A stretch of 64,000 nt of DNA from positions 1-64,000 of the forward strand of contig CAJUTJ010000004.1 in the NCBI GenBank assembly GCA_910589655.1, in the 5' to 3' direction. Both the position numbers and the translations under genes were made by a program. Origin of the DNA: an uncultured Acetatifactor sp. (GTDB taxonomy: Bacteria; Bacillota; Clostridia; Lachnospirales; Lachnospiraceae). The notes beneath the pieces were generated by a model. The model was not told the origin of the DNA, ran no database searches, and saw nothing but the letters and a program-made list of their open reading frames with translations. Below are positions 7,054 through 16,519 of the stretch, one piece after another (the first letter of the stretch is position 1; every line of letters begins with the position of its first letter).

Positions 7054-10000
7054 TCATTTATATAGGCAGAAATCCTGCATCTCCTTCACAAAGCCGCTGT
7101 TTTTCAATGCCTCTGCCGCCTCCGCCGGATACTCCTTCATCACAATGCGTTTTCTGCCTGCAAAGAGTTTTCCCCGCTTAAATTCCTCCGCAAACAATGT
7201 TAAAATCTCTTCCTGCCCATGGCTTTCAAAAGCACGATACACTTTACCTTGTCTCTCAAACACCGCCGCCGGAAGACCGCCGCGAAAGGCGACTACCGTC
7301 CCCGGCACATTGAGAAAGGCTCTGCCTTCTTCATGGGGAAACAGCTTCCCCCATGGCTGCACAGGATCGGCGGCATTCAGCAAAACAATCTCTCCTTGGA
7401 TGCCTGCGGAGCCGGACAGCTCTCCGGAAAAAGCTTTAGAGAATACCGGAAAGGATTCGGGATGCAGAAGAGAATGGGTCACACTCTCGAAATCCTTCCT
7501 GCGTATAAACTGCGCCCCCGACAATCCTTTTACAAAATATCCCCGCCTTACCTGCCCCGTATATTCTTGGATACGCAGAAGGTTCAGCGCCTCCAGCCAT
7601 GATACATTACAGGCTGCCGCCGTCTCCCTGCACAAGACCGGATATCGGTCAAAGCATTTGTCCATCCGCTCCTGAACCGTCAGGGCGCGCAGCGGCCGGA
7701 CCAAATCAAACCGTCCTGCCTGCAGTGCCTTCACTCTGGCATTTACCCGCTGTCTCGCCGAAGCTTTCTGCAGCTTCTCCCTGTTCAGCCATTGACGCAC
7801 CGGAACAAAGCTGTCCGCACACACGATTCCCTTTCCCAATAAGGAAAGCAACGTCTCATAGGGTGATTCTCCTGACAGGACATGATTTAATGCCTGTATA
7901 AAGCTGGCACCCCGCTTTAATAATGTCTCCGCCAAAAGCGTTTCCTTCTCCGACAAAGTATCCCATGGTATTTCCGGTTCTTTCTCCCAGTCGATATCCT
8001 CCCCAGAGTCAAAGCACAATTTTCCACCCTCTTCCATATGCCAAAAATACTCTCCTCCGGCAAGAAAAGAATCCAATAAATTTTCCCTGTAATTCCGCAC
8101 TCTGACAGGCAGAATCAGCTCTTCCCACGCAGCCGCCGGAAAGGCCGCGCCGGCGAAAGAAGCAATGGCCGTCTTTAGGCATTCTTCCGGCGGAGCCGAG
8201 CTTCCGATGCGTGACAGCAACAGCGCCGCATAATTCTCCGGCGGACAGGTTGCTATTTCTTCTCTGCGGTTTTTCAGTGTCTGCAGTCTGGCACGTTTAT
8301 ATAACTGTGCATGATAATAAACAAATTTGTCGAAAGATTCCTCATCTTGTGAAATCCTTGTCTGCGGCCTGCCTGATTTATCTGTTTCCGCTCTTTCTTC
8401 CTGCTTAACGGCCTCTCCGTTTTGGCAGAGAGTTTCCAGTATCCTCCGGGCAGTCACTTCTTCCCATCCATACCGCAGCGCCACATTGTATGCCGTGGAG
8501 CCGCCCCGGTAACGGAGCATCCGGCGGACGATTCCGACCGCCTGCTCCCCCTCGGGCCGTTCTGCCGCCTGCCGATACTCCTCCTGTTGCTCTGCTGCAA
8601 TCCAAAGACCGGACTCCAGATATACCGCCCTGCCTTCCTCCGCCAGCCTCTCCAGCCATTCCACGGGAACCTCTAATTCTCCCGCGGCCAGATCTCCTTC
8701 CGCCATAAGCAGAGAATGAAGCTGCCTTTCGTCCTCGGGAAGCTTTCTTCTCTCCTGCACCATGGAAAGCTCCGCCGCTCCCGGTCGAACCAGCTCTTTC
8801 TCCCCTTTTAACGCTTCCTCCACCGCCGCATGTATTCCTCTGGATGTAGGCGTGTAGTCATACATCTCCGCCGCTTCCTGCGCCCACTGCAAGGGCAGTG
8901 ACATAGGCGAAGCCGTATCCGTATATACTTCCCGCACTGCAATTTCCCCGGCATGGATTTTCTCCAATATCTCTCTGACCCCCGCCGCATCCCAGAGCTG
9001 GTTCATACATTCCTGTCTGGTTTCGCGAATCAGGGGATGCGCCTTCTCCCTCACCACCTGATCCAGCATTTCCGCACTTCTCAGCCGCTGCATCCACAGG
9101 GGCTGGCGTCCGTTTCTGCGGACTCCCATCATCAGCGCTCTGCCACTGTTATACCGAAACGCAATATTGAAAAGCGGAGCGGCGGGAAGCAACGCGGATA
9201 AAACCGCCTCCGATGTTTCCGCACTGATTCTGTACAGCAATCCCTCGGGTATGGCTTCAGCCCCGTAAGAATAAAGCAGAAAGCCGTCCTCCTCATCCAC
9301 GCTTCCCACATTGATTCCCAAAGTTTCCTTAGCCGTCTGCTGTGCCAAAAGAGCCAATGGGCTGTTGATTTGTTTTCCGAAAACGGAATGAATCATCAGC
9401 TGGCTGTTTCCCGACCTGTCCCGGAAATGCTCCGCAATGATCGTCCTGTCGTCGGGCAATCCGCCTGTGGCTGCCATCTGCCTTCTCAAATATTCGGCAG
9501 AAAGCTTGGCCGCCGATTCATCCAATCCCAGTGCGTTCAGGGCGTTGATCAGCTGCCCGTCGGCTTCTGCCTCCGAAAGCCCTCTCAGAATCCTGCCGAA
9601 GGCCGTTCCGGTCTTTAGATTCCTCCCTTTCAGTTCTCCTTTCCAGAAGGGGAGTCGGGCGCCCTCCACGGGAGCCTGCGTCACCGTCACGGTATCTCTG
9701 CCGATATTTGTCACCTTCCATGCGAAGGCGCCGAGAATAAACCTGTCTCCTTTCTGGGTCTCATAGACGAACTCCTCGTCCACCTCACCGATTTTCACAC
9801 CCTCTTGCGTCCGCACGGTATAAAGCCCCTTATCGGGAATCGTACCTCCCGCGGAGACTGCCAGCATCCTGCTGTACCCGTCCCCTTCCACCCGCTCATG
9901 GATTCTGTCATATAAAATACGGGGACGCACCGGCACATCTTTCCTGTGCTCATAATCTCCCGCAAGCATTTCCAGAATCCCTTTTATATCCTCCTTCGTA

Positions 10001-11289
10001 ATCTTCCGGAAAGGCCACGCTCTGGGCAGAAGCTCTAACACCTGATCGATCTCGTAACTCTGAAAGGCCGCCATGGATACCAGATGCTGAGCCAACACAT
10101 CCAGACAGCCCTCCGGAGGATTGATCTGTTCCACCCTTCCCTCTCTGGCCAGCTGCGCCGTCATGCCGCATAAGACACACTCCGCCGCCGTTCTGGGAAA
10201 CAGATACATAACACTGGTACGGGACGGATTGTGCCCTGCCCGCCCCAGCCTCTGCATGGTGCCGGAAATTGTGCGGGGGCAGCCCACCTGAAGCACCTGA
10301 TCGATATCGCCCACATCAATACCCAGTTCCATGGAAGAAGTAGCGCATAAAAGCCGCAGCTTCCCTTCCCGCAAATCTTCCTCCGTCTCCTGCCTCTGTT
10401 CTTTCGAAAGGCTTCCGTGATGCACTCGGGCAAAGTCCTCTCCTCCCAATAAATTCACATAGTAGGCCAGCTTCTCCGCATACCGCCGCCCTTCCACAAA
10501 GGCTATGACGCTGCGGCTGCCCTGACAATATTGATACACCAGCGCCGCCAGCTCCTGCCAGACGGGGTCTTTCTTCTTGCCCGCATCCGCATAGGGACCC
10601 AGTATCTGCAGCCGTACCTTCTTCTCCATAGAAGGCGCCGCTACCGTCACAGGTTCCGGAGCAAGGTACTCGGCCGCCTTATCCAGCGGTGCAATGGTGG
10701 CCGATAAGCCGATCCGCTGAAGATGCCGTTTACACAGCGCATCCAGCCGTGCAAGGGAAAACATTAAGTGGGCTCCCCGTTTCGTGTCAATCAACGCGTG
10801 AAGTTCATCTATAATCACCGCTTTGGCCGTACAAAGTACATTCTGTCCCGTCTTGGAAGTGAGCATGAGATACAGGGATTCGGGCGTAATAATGAGGATA
10901 TGGGGAGGCTTTCGCACCATCTGTTGTCTCTCCCGCTGGGTGGTATCCCCGGTTCGGACTGCCACCGATATCAGCTCCTTCCCGCCGATTCCCTCCAAAG
11001 GCCTTTTCAGGTTCTCACGGATATCTGCAGCCAGAGACTTCAAGGGCGATACATAGATTAACTGCAGTTCCCCTTTTAAGTTTCCCTCTGCCGCCAAGCT
11101 TTTCAATCTGTCCAAAAAAACCAAAAAAGCGGAAAGTGTCTTCCCCGTTCCGGTAGGCGCGGATACCAGCACATGCCCGCCTGCAGCGATGGCAGGCCAT
11201 GATGCCTCCTGAACCGGCGTGGGACTGCCCAGCTTGTCCAGAAACCATTCTCTTGTTTGTTTGTCAAATAATTGCAGACAGTCCTCCAT
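7054..11289 (-). CDS. Lhr-like superfamily 2 DNA helicase
   Basis: A 1411-residue ATP-dependent helicase of the Lhr (long helicase-related) family, linked in other bacteria to DNA repair. The N-terminal two RecA domains show SAPTGTGKT (motif I, near residue 45), IIDELHAL (motif II), GLSATIAP (motif III) and QRLGRAGH (motif VI). These are followed by the Lhr winged-helix and core domains and a long C-terminal extension containing HTH-like segments, the size range of the full-length Lhr class rather than Lhr-core proteins. The ATG at 11289 follows GGAGG at good spacing; the reading frame extends 25 codons further without support. It is first in a two-gene set with the RlmI-like gene and is transcribed away from tRNA-Pro. 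Confidence 0.9.
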   Translation of the reverse strand: MEDCLQLFDKQTREWFLDKLGSPTPVQEASWPAIAAGGHVLVSAPTGTGKTLSAFLVFLDRLKSLAAEGNLKGELQLIYVSPLKSLAADIRENLKRPLEGIGGKELISVAVRTGDTTQRERQQMVRKPPHILIITPESLYLMLTSKTGQNVLCTAKAVIIDELHALIDTKRGAHLMFSLARLDALCKRHLQRIGLSATIAPLDKAAEYLAPEPVTVAAPSMEKKVRLQILGPYADAGKKKDPVWQELAALVYQYCQGSRSVIAFVEGRRYAEKLAYYVNLLGGEDFARVHHGSLSKEQRQETEEDLREGKLRLLCATSSMELGIDVGDIDQVLQVGCPRTISGTMQRLGRAGHNPSRTSVMYLFPRTAAECVLCGMTAQLAREGRVEQINPPEGCLDVLAQHLVSMAAFQSYEIDQVLELLPRAWPFRKITKEDIKGILEMLAGDYEHRKDVPVRPRILYDRIHERVEGDGYSRMLAVSAGGTIPDKGLYTVRTQEGVKIGEVDEEFVYETQKGDRFILGAFAWKVTNIGRDTVTVTQAPVEGARLPFWKGELKGRNLKTGTAFGRILRGLSEAEADGQLINALNALGLDESAAKLSAEYLRRQMAATGGLPDDRTIIAEHFRDRSGNSQLMIHSVFGKQINSPLALLAQQTAKETLGINVGSVDEEDGFLLYSYGAEAIPEGLLYRISAETSEAVLSALLPAAPLFNIAFRYNSGRALMMGVRRNGRQPLWMQRLRSAEMLDQVVREKAHPLIRETRQECMNQLWDAAGVREILEKIHAGEIAVREVYTDTASPMSLPLQWAQEAAEMYDYTPTSRGIHAAVEEALKGEKELVRPGAAELSMVQERRKLPEDERQLHSLLMAEGDLAAGELEVPVEWLERLAEEGRAVYLESGLWIAAEQQEEYRQAAERPEGEQAVGIVRRMLRYRGGSTAYNVALRYGWEEVTARRILETLCQNGEAVKQEERAETDKSGRPQTRISQDEESFDKFVYYHAQLYKRARLQTLKNRREEIATCPPENYAALLLSRIGSSAPPEECLKTAIASFAGAAFPAAAWEELILPVRVRNYRENLLDSFLAGGEYFWHMEEGGKLCFDSGEDIDWEKEPEIPWDTLSEKETLLAETLLKRGASFIQALNHVLSGESPYETLLSLLGKGIVCADSFVPVRQWLNREKLQKASARQRVNARVKALQAGRFDLVRPLRALTVQERMDKCFDRYPVLCRETAAACNVSWLEALNLLRIQEYTGQVRRGYFVKGLSGAQFIRRKDFESVTHSLLHPESFPVFSKAFSGELSGSAGIQGEIVLLNAADPVQPWGKLFPHEEGRAFLNVPGTVVAFRGGLPAAVFERQGKVYRAFESHGQEEILTLFAEEFKRGKLFAGRKRIVMKEYPAEAAEALKNSGFVKEMQDFCLYK

Positions 11290-11444
11290 TCCAGCCTCCA
11301 AAATATATTTTTTAGTTCGCACCGACTTGCGGATACCATTGTATACAGCGGTGCAGCAATACAAAACTCTGTCCGAACCGGCGCACCGAAGAAACTTTTC
11401 ACTTCAGCCAAAAAACTTTTTCTTTTATCTTATTCGTTTTCTAC

Positions 11445-11473
11445 TTGACAATCAATCTATTTTTATATATTAT
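11445..11473 (+). promoter_or_regulatory. Promoter for tRNA-Pro
   Basis: A perfect -35 box TTGACA (11445-11450), a 17-bp spacer and a near-consensus -10 box TATTAT (11468-11473). Transcription would start around 11480, about 65 bp before the tRNA. Confidence 0.8.
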
Positions 11474-11546
11474 TTTAATGTTAAATGACGGTTTTTTTTC
11501 GATTTGTTTTCTGTTAAGGGGAAATATGCTGTCACGAATCTAATAT

Positions 11547-11620
<74 letters not shown>

Positions 11621-11630
11621 TTTTTCCTTG

Positions 11631-11665
11631 AAAATACGAGCTTTTTTGAAAGCTCGTATTTTTTG
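11631..11665 (+). terminator. Terminator after tRNA-Pro
   Basis: A long stem (AAAATACGAGCTTT/AAAGCTCGTATTTT) with a short loop and a following T-run, starting 10 bp after the tRNA 3' end. Confidence 0.85.
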
Positions 11666-12104
11666 CTGTCATTTTTTTGATGAAGATTTAGACGTGGGAA
11701 AGATTTTCGGACTGAAAAAGGGGAGTGTGCCAAGGATTGAAAAAAAGTACGTTCCAACAAAGTTCCAACAAAACGTAAGATAATGTATGCCATAGAGTTT
11801 TAAAAAGGTTCCGGGGGTCGTCTGGAGAACGTAGATTACAAATCTCCAGACTATGTATGCCGTCAGAGAGGAAAGAACGGTTGTGACAAGAGTCAATTGA
11901 AAGGCGGTTGATACCTCCATGTAAAGATTGTACATGATGTCCATATGCTCTGGGATCTTCCGTGTTTGTTTAAAGCATTTACGGCGGCATTCTTTGCAAA
12001 GAAAAACAAATGAACATTGGCAAGGGTCACAGGCAACGCATAAGGAGGGATGTACCCCAAAGGTAAAAACGGACGTATATGTTTTTTTAGGTGCATGCAC
12101 TTTT
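11666..12104. other. Non-coding gap between tRNA-Pro and a tRNA half
   Basis: No credible gene is visible. The minus-strand frame across 11669-12172 reads antisense through the tRNA-like fragment and lacks a recognisable domain or ribosome binding site. The stretch is probably debris of an element that once used a tRNA 3' end. Confidence 0.4.
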
Positions 12105-12146
12105 TTCGGGACACAGAGGCCGCGTGTTCGAATCACATCTCGTCGC
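12105..12146 (+). pseudogene. 3' half of a tRNA (anticodon loop to acceptor end)
   Basis: The sequence begins with TTCGGGA, the same anticodon loop as tRNA-Pro(CGG), and continues through an anticodon-stem strand, variable loop, T arm (TTCGAAT loop) and an acceptor strand ending CTCGTCG. By eye 29 of 42 positions match the tRNA-Pro 3' half. No 5' half is present. A half tRNA that starts at the anticodon loop is the usual footprint of a tRNA-targeting integrase. Confidence 0.5.
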
Positions 12147-12168
12147 TTTTCCTTTATATAGATTTTTT

Positions 12169-15100
12169 TCATGACGTACTGCGCATTTCATATTCAACAT
12201 ATGATCGGCTGTGGGTATCAAACTTCTGTCCCTCGAAAAGCCCTAATGCCGTATTTCTGATCTTTACCCTGACAGTCTGTTTTCCCGATTTCACATATTC
12301 GGCGGGAATACGATATCTGTACGGCTTCCATGCGCAAGGATCTGTCTCGTATTCTCCTATTTCTATCCGAATGGAATCGGAAACCATGTCTCCCGTTAAA
12401 TCTATCGTCAGAAATTCACCGTCACATTCCGGCAAATCTATTTCTCTCTCAATGACAAGCTCTCCACAGTAAAACGGCAGTCCCAGAGAAGCCATATCCG
12501 CCACATCTCCTTTCTTCCCCGCAGCGGCAAGCGACCACATTCCGTCCTCCTTATACACACCAAAGTCTCCGAATAAATATAAAGGATTACGAAATCCGCC
12601 GAAGGACTCCCCACTCTTTACACGGACGGAGATAAGGTTAACACCTTCTTTTAAGTATGCCCCGATATTCGATGCCGGTTTCGAGTCCATAAACATTCCC
12701 GAAGATAGTTTGCCTGTAGTAAATCCTGCTTTGTCTATCTTGCAGTCGTTGACCTCTATTTCCCAATTTCCACGGAAAGTACCAGATTCCATCGCCAGAT
12801 ATATTTCGGGACGCGCCGTACCGGAATCGTCCCATAATCCCTTGCACAGGAATTTTTTTTCACACAAGATCTCCACTTCCGGAAATTTCAGCTCCTTGGG
12901 GCATCCGAAATAGCTTGCCTGAGTAACGGGAAGAGAGAACCCACCCGCTTCCATTTGGTCAATCAACGGAGCAGTCTCAAGGAAAGCCGACTGTCCGTCC
13001 GGCAGGAATACATCCCACCAGCCAAGCCGCAAAGCATTCATACCTTCTGTGTGGAAATTCCAGATACCTTCCATATTTATCCGAACCGGATGACTGCCCG
13101 CCGGCTCTTCCTCACCAAACAATACTTCTCCGAATTCTCTGTCTTCCAGACAATACACTTTTGCGTCAAACGCACCCATCTTAACCGTATGTGAACGGCC
13201 GCCCCCGTCTATACGAAGCTCCCTGTCTGCCGGACTGCTGTTTACCAGAAAAACCACCTTGCGGTTCTCGCTGTCCCGCCCAAAAAAATGGGGAATCCCG
13301 TCCGCCCCGAGACCGTCCAGAGGCTCGATACTATTTCCGACAAAAAGTTTTTCCTTTAACCACTTTACCGCGTCATTCTCACAGGCAGCAAAAAAATGTC
13401 CCTCCTCCTCTTTGGAATCTGAAAGGATATCATCCAAAAACAGACGGTGCACCTGTTCTCCGTCTATCCCAAAAAGGCGCGGCAGATCCGGCGTCGTTTT
13501 GTTGTCGTTGGTTACAGATTTATAGGGGACGCAGGAGACAGCGCACACATTCCCTCCCCGCTCCATATACTCTTTCAGTTTTTTACACGCAGCCTCCTCA
13601 ACATTCGTCATGGGCGGCAGAAGAACACACCCATAGTATTCTCCGTTTACCATATACCGTGTCCCACCTGATTCTACCGCTACTTCTCCTTCGGCAAAGA
13701 GTTCCGGATCTATAATATAATAGTCCAGCCCCGCGCTCATAAGATTTGTCTGAAGGTCGGCAAAAGCATCTTTCAGCTTTTTTGCCTCCTGCGGCTCCGC
13801 AGTCCATGTGGAAGTGACCGGATCCAACACCAGAAGCCTTACGTCTCTTTTAACGAATCGGAGAATCTTTCCCAATCGCTTCGCATATTCGGTAATACAT
13901 CCGGCGTCCTCCCACCACGGCATCTGAAAAAATGCAGATGGCGGGGCATCGTGTTTCTTAAGCCCGTCAGCGGTATAAAAGAATCCGTGGATAACAAACC
14001 AGTCTATACCAAGTATTCCCAGCCAATCGAATATCCATTTCATATCCTGCATCGTCATGCCCCAGCCTATACTGTGACCAATCTCACACAACGCGGCAGG
14101 TTTTCCGTAGAAATGAGCGGCGGACGCGGCGATTTTACCGTTGGCACGATACTTACCCTGTATCATAAGCGGAATGTCCCCGGCCTTTTGATGTCCGGCA
14201 TCTATCCCCGGTACATGAACATATTTTAATTGTTTGCTTCGCATAATCGGTTTTTCACCTATATATAACAGGCCGTTACGGCTGCACCATTCAAAAATTT
14301 GCCTATCATAGGCATCTATAAACGCATCCGTGGCAGTACACCAATAAGCGTACCTTACCTTCGCCGAAACATCGCCTAAATCCTCCCAAAGAGCCGGAAG
14401 ACAGCTCACCAGATCTATCCCGAATCGGTCTTTTACCATGTTCGGAAGAAGAGGCGACCATGGCTGGCTGTCCGGAAAAGCCGTGGTTTCGTCTGTAAAA
14501 AAACCCTTAACCGTCTTTCCGAATTCTTCTCCGATTTCTTTCTTGTATCGTTCATGGGTCATCTCTATAAAATACTTTATGGCTTTCGGATTTAAGGTGT
14601 CTATAAAATTCCCGAAATATTTGAAGTGGTCTAACACTGCTTCCGTGACTAGATATACCCTCCATTGGCTGTCCGGCTCGTCCGATGGAGCGTTCCAGAC
14701 CAGCGTCTTTGCCGGATGTCCGGTGAAATAGCGTTTTTTGTTATAATGAGTCAAACCACTATACTGGAATACTTCCTCTTCATAGGATGTTCCCACATAT
14801 TCCCGCAAGTCAATGAATTCGTTTAAATTAATTTTTCCTCTATCTATACGATATGCTCTGGCAAGAAGCAGCCTGCCCCAAGGAGCGCTTAACTTAATAC
14901 TTTCACCGCTCATAACCTGACAGACACTTTTCCTCAGTCTCCTGCATAAATATTCCGAATGCTCCAGCACCACTTCACCGGCGCAAATGCCGCTGGGATA
15001 TGGATATTCATCATAAATCCATACCTCCATGCCATTATCCCGAGCAGTACGTACTGCAAGTTTTACCCTGTCGAAGAACTCTCTCGACATATACGGGATT

Positions 15101-15246
15101 TCCATTCCCTGACGGGGATGGATCATGAATCCCGGCACTCCTTTGTCTTTCATCTCCAGAATCTGGCGAACTATTTCTCCTTTGTCCATTTCCCCGTTCC
15201 AGAACCAGAACGGCTGCATACCCAGCTTAAGCTCATTCTCTGTCAT
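12169..15246 (-). CDS. GH106-like glycoside hydrolase, putative alpha-L-rhamnosidase
   Basis: A 1025-residue protein without a signal peptide, hence predicted cytoplasmic. The opening block (PFWFWNGEMDKGEIVRQI, then GVPGFMIHPRQGMEIPYMS, WIYDEYPYPSG) is characteristic of large GH106-like hydrolases, whose characterised members release alpha-L-rhamnose from pectins. Next come FTDETTAF and a C-terminal beta-rich region with galactose-binding-like folds (about 720-1000). It is the last gene of the minus-strand operon after the binding protein and two permeases, so it probably acts on imported oligosaccharides. The ATG follows AAAGGGGGA. The substrate is inferred from family and from the rhamnogalacturonan enzyme elsewhere in the window; catalytic residues were not assigned and another GH family with this fold cannot be excluded. 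Confidence 0.7.
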   Translation of the reverse strand: MTENELKLGMQPFWFWNGEMDKGEIVRQILEMKDKGVPGFMIHPRQGMEIPYMSREFFDRVKLAVRTARDNGMEVWIYDEYPYPSGICAGEVVLEHSEYLCRRLRKSVCQVMSGESIKLSAPWGRLLLARAYRIDRGKINLNEFIDLREYVGTSYEEEVFQYSGLTHYNKKRYFTGHPAKTLVWNAPSDEPDSQWRVYLVTEAVLDHFKYFGNFIDTLNPKAIKYFIEMTHERYKKEIGEEFGKTVKGFFTDETTAFPDSQPWSPLLPNMVKDRFGIDLVSCLPALWEDLGDVSAKVRYAYWCTATDAFIDAYDRQIFEWCSRNGLLYIGEKPIMRSKQLKYVHVPGIDAGHQKAGDIPLMIQGKYRANGKIAASAAHFYGKPAALCEIGHSIGWGMTMQDMKWIFDWLGILGIDWFVIHGFFYTADGLKKHDAPPSAFFQMPWWEDAGCITEYAKRLGKILRFVKRDVRLLVLDPVTSTWTAEPQEAKKLKDAFADLQTNLMSAGLDYYIIDPELFAEGEVAVESGGTRYMVNGEYYGCVLLPPMTNVEEAACKKLKEYMERGGNVCAVSCVPYKSVTNDNKTTPDLPRLFGIDGEQVHRLFLDDILSDSKEEEGHFFAACENDAVKWLKEKLFVGNSIEPLDGLGADGIPHFFGRDSENRKVVFLVNSSPADRELRIDGGGRSHTVKMGAFDAKVYCLEDREFGEVLFGEEEPAGSHPVRINMEGIWNFHTEGMNALRLGWWDVFLPDGQSAFLETAPLIDQMEAGGFSLPVTQASYFGCPKELKFPEVEILCEKKFLCKGLWDDSGTARPEIYLAMESGTFRGNWEIEVNDCKIDKAGFTTGKLSSGMFMDSKPASNIGAYLKEGVNLISVRVKSGESFGGFRNPLYLFGDFGVYKEDGMWSLAAAGKKGDVADMASLGLPFYCGELVIEREIDLPECDGEFLTIDLTGDMVSDSIRIEIGEYETDPCAWKPYRYRIPAEYVKSGKQTVRVKIRNTALGLFEGQKFDTHSRSYVEYEMRSTS

Positions 15247-15406
15247 GACACATCCCCCTTTGCATTTTGGCAGCCTCTCGAAATCTCCCCTGCACCCGCT
15301 TTAGAACATGTATGAAAAGTCATTCCCCGTTTTGCACGCCCGACAAAACACATTTTCAAACACGCTCTGGCGGTTGGAATTTCAAAAATTTATACGGCTT
15401 TTACAA

Positions 15407-16288
15407 TTATCCCTTAACGGCTCCCAGCATGACACCTTTTTCAAAAAATTTCTGCAGCAAGGGATAGATGCACATAATGGGAACCGTGCTCACTACGATC
15501 AGGGAATACTTTAACAGCTGTACCGCCTGAGGATTGTCAGCGCTGCCCACATCTGTAAGCATATCATTATTCAACCCCTCTATCAAGATATTCCGCAAAA
15601 CAAGCTGCAATGGGAATTTACCGGCGGAACGCAGGTAGATCGAGGCGTTAAACCATGCATTCCAGTGAGCAACGCCGTAATAGAGAACCATAACGGCCAG
15701 CGTTGCCTTGACCAACGGAAGCATAACCTGTAAAAGGATTTGCCTATGCCCCGCACCGTCCATCTCCGCCGCCTCCGAAAGGCTTTCCGGCACGGCCATA
15801 AAAGCGCTTCTCATAATGAGCAGATTGCTGGTGGTGACAGCGCCCGGTATGATTAGCGACCAGATCGAGTCTATCATCCCCAGATCAGAAACATTTAAGT
15901 AGGAAGGAATCATACCCCCATTAAAATACATGGTAATGATAATCAGAATGGTGAACGGTTTTCTCAGCATAAGTTTTCTCAATGAAATAACATATGCTCC
16001 AATTACGGTCAAAACCATGTTAAAGCACAAGCCTACAGCCAAAACGATAAGGGTATTGCGATAGCCGCTCAGCACAAGCTTATTACTGAAAACCATACGA
16101 TAACCGTCCAGCGTGAATTCTTTAAGCGGAAAGAGAAGCATCCCGTCATGTGAAATCAGTTTCACCGGATCACTAAATGATGCAATGACCACATAGTATA
16201 ACGGATACAGGCAGGCAAACCCTGCCAGACTCAGAAAAATATAATTAAATACCGTAAAAAATATATAACCTTTGCTTTTATATCTCAT
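15407..16288 (-). CDS. Carbohydrate ABC transporter permease, LplC/YtcP-like
   Basis: A 293-residue inner-membrane protein with six predicted membrane helices, the second permease of a CUT1-type sugar importer. The ATPase-contact loop EAAEMDGAGHRQILLQVMLPL lies at about residues 183-203 and the end, PLLQKFFEKGVMLGAVKG, is typical of the LplC/YtcP subfamily. In Bacillus these transporters import pectin-derived oligosaccharides. It pairs with the LplB-like permease upstream, and the intervening 230 bp contains five hairpins. No ATPase gene is in the operon, as is usual for systems that share an MsmX/MsiK-type ATPase. Confidence 0.9.
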   Translation of the reverse strand: MRYKSKGYIFFTVFNYIFLSLAGFACLYPLYYVVIASFSDPVKLISHDGMLLFPLKEFTLDGYRMVFSNKLVLSGYRNTLIVLAVGLCFNMVLTVIGAYVISLRKLMLRKPFTILIIITMYFNGGMIPSYLNVSDLGMIDSIWSLIIPGAVTTSNLLIMRSAFMAVPESLSEAAEMDGAGHRQILLQVMLPLVKATLAVMVLYYGVAHWNAWFNASIYLRSAGKFPLQLVLRNILIEGLNNDMLTDVGSADNPQAVQLLKYSLIVVSTVPIMCIYPLLQKFFEKGVMLGAVKG

Positions 16289-16301
16289 AATAATCCCCCA
16301 T

Positions 16302-16455
16302 GCCGCTTTAGCGGCTCAAATAGATGTGAAAAACGCTGTCTTTCGCGTTTTTCTAACTGCTTCAGCAGTTTGGGAAACTTAATACTTCTTAGGCAGTGTC
16401 TTTTGCTGCCTTAGAAGTATTTTTCACACTTCCAAACATGCCGCCATCGGCGGCA
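16302..16455 (-). repeat. Cluster of five hairpins between two permease genes
   Basis: Five stem-loops lie in 154 bases: GCCGC/GCGGC (16302-16315), an 8-bp AAAAACGC/GCGTTTTT stem (16329-16352), AACTGC/GCAGTT (16355-16370), a 16-bp stem with one mismatch (16381-16421) and TGCCGCC/GGCGGCA (16439-16455). TGTGAAAAA at 16325 can also pair with TTTTTCACA at 16420 to close the middle hairpins into one branched structure. Confidence 0.7.
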
Positions 16456-16519
16456 CAAACAATCAATGAATCTTCATTCCGTTCACACTTCCTCCATGCC
16501 AAAGCTCATTTTGTGCATA

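Noticed and set aside
11669..12172. A 167-codon minus-strand frame between tRNA-Pro and the GH106-like gene
   Set aside because: Its opening part is the antisense of a tRNA 3' half, a frequent source of spurious proteins; composition is odd and no start signal is present.
16302..16455. Hairpin cluster considered as a riboswitch
   Set aside because: It lies between two cistrons and consists of simple separate hairpins; no conserved riboswitch core could be recognised.
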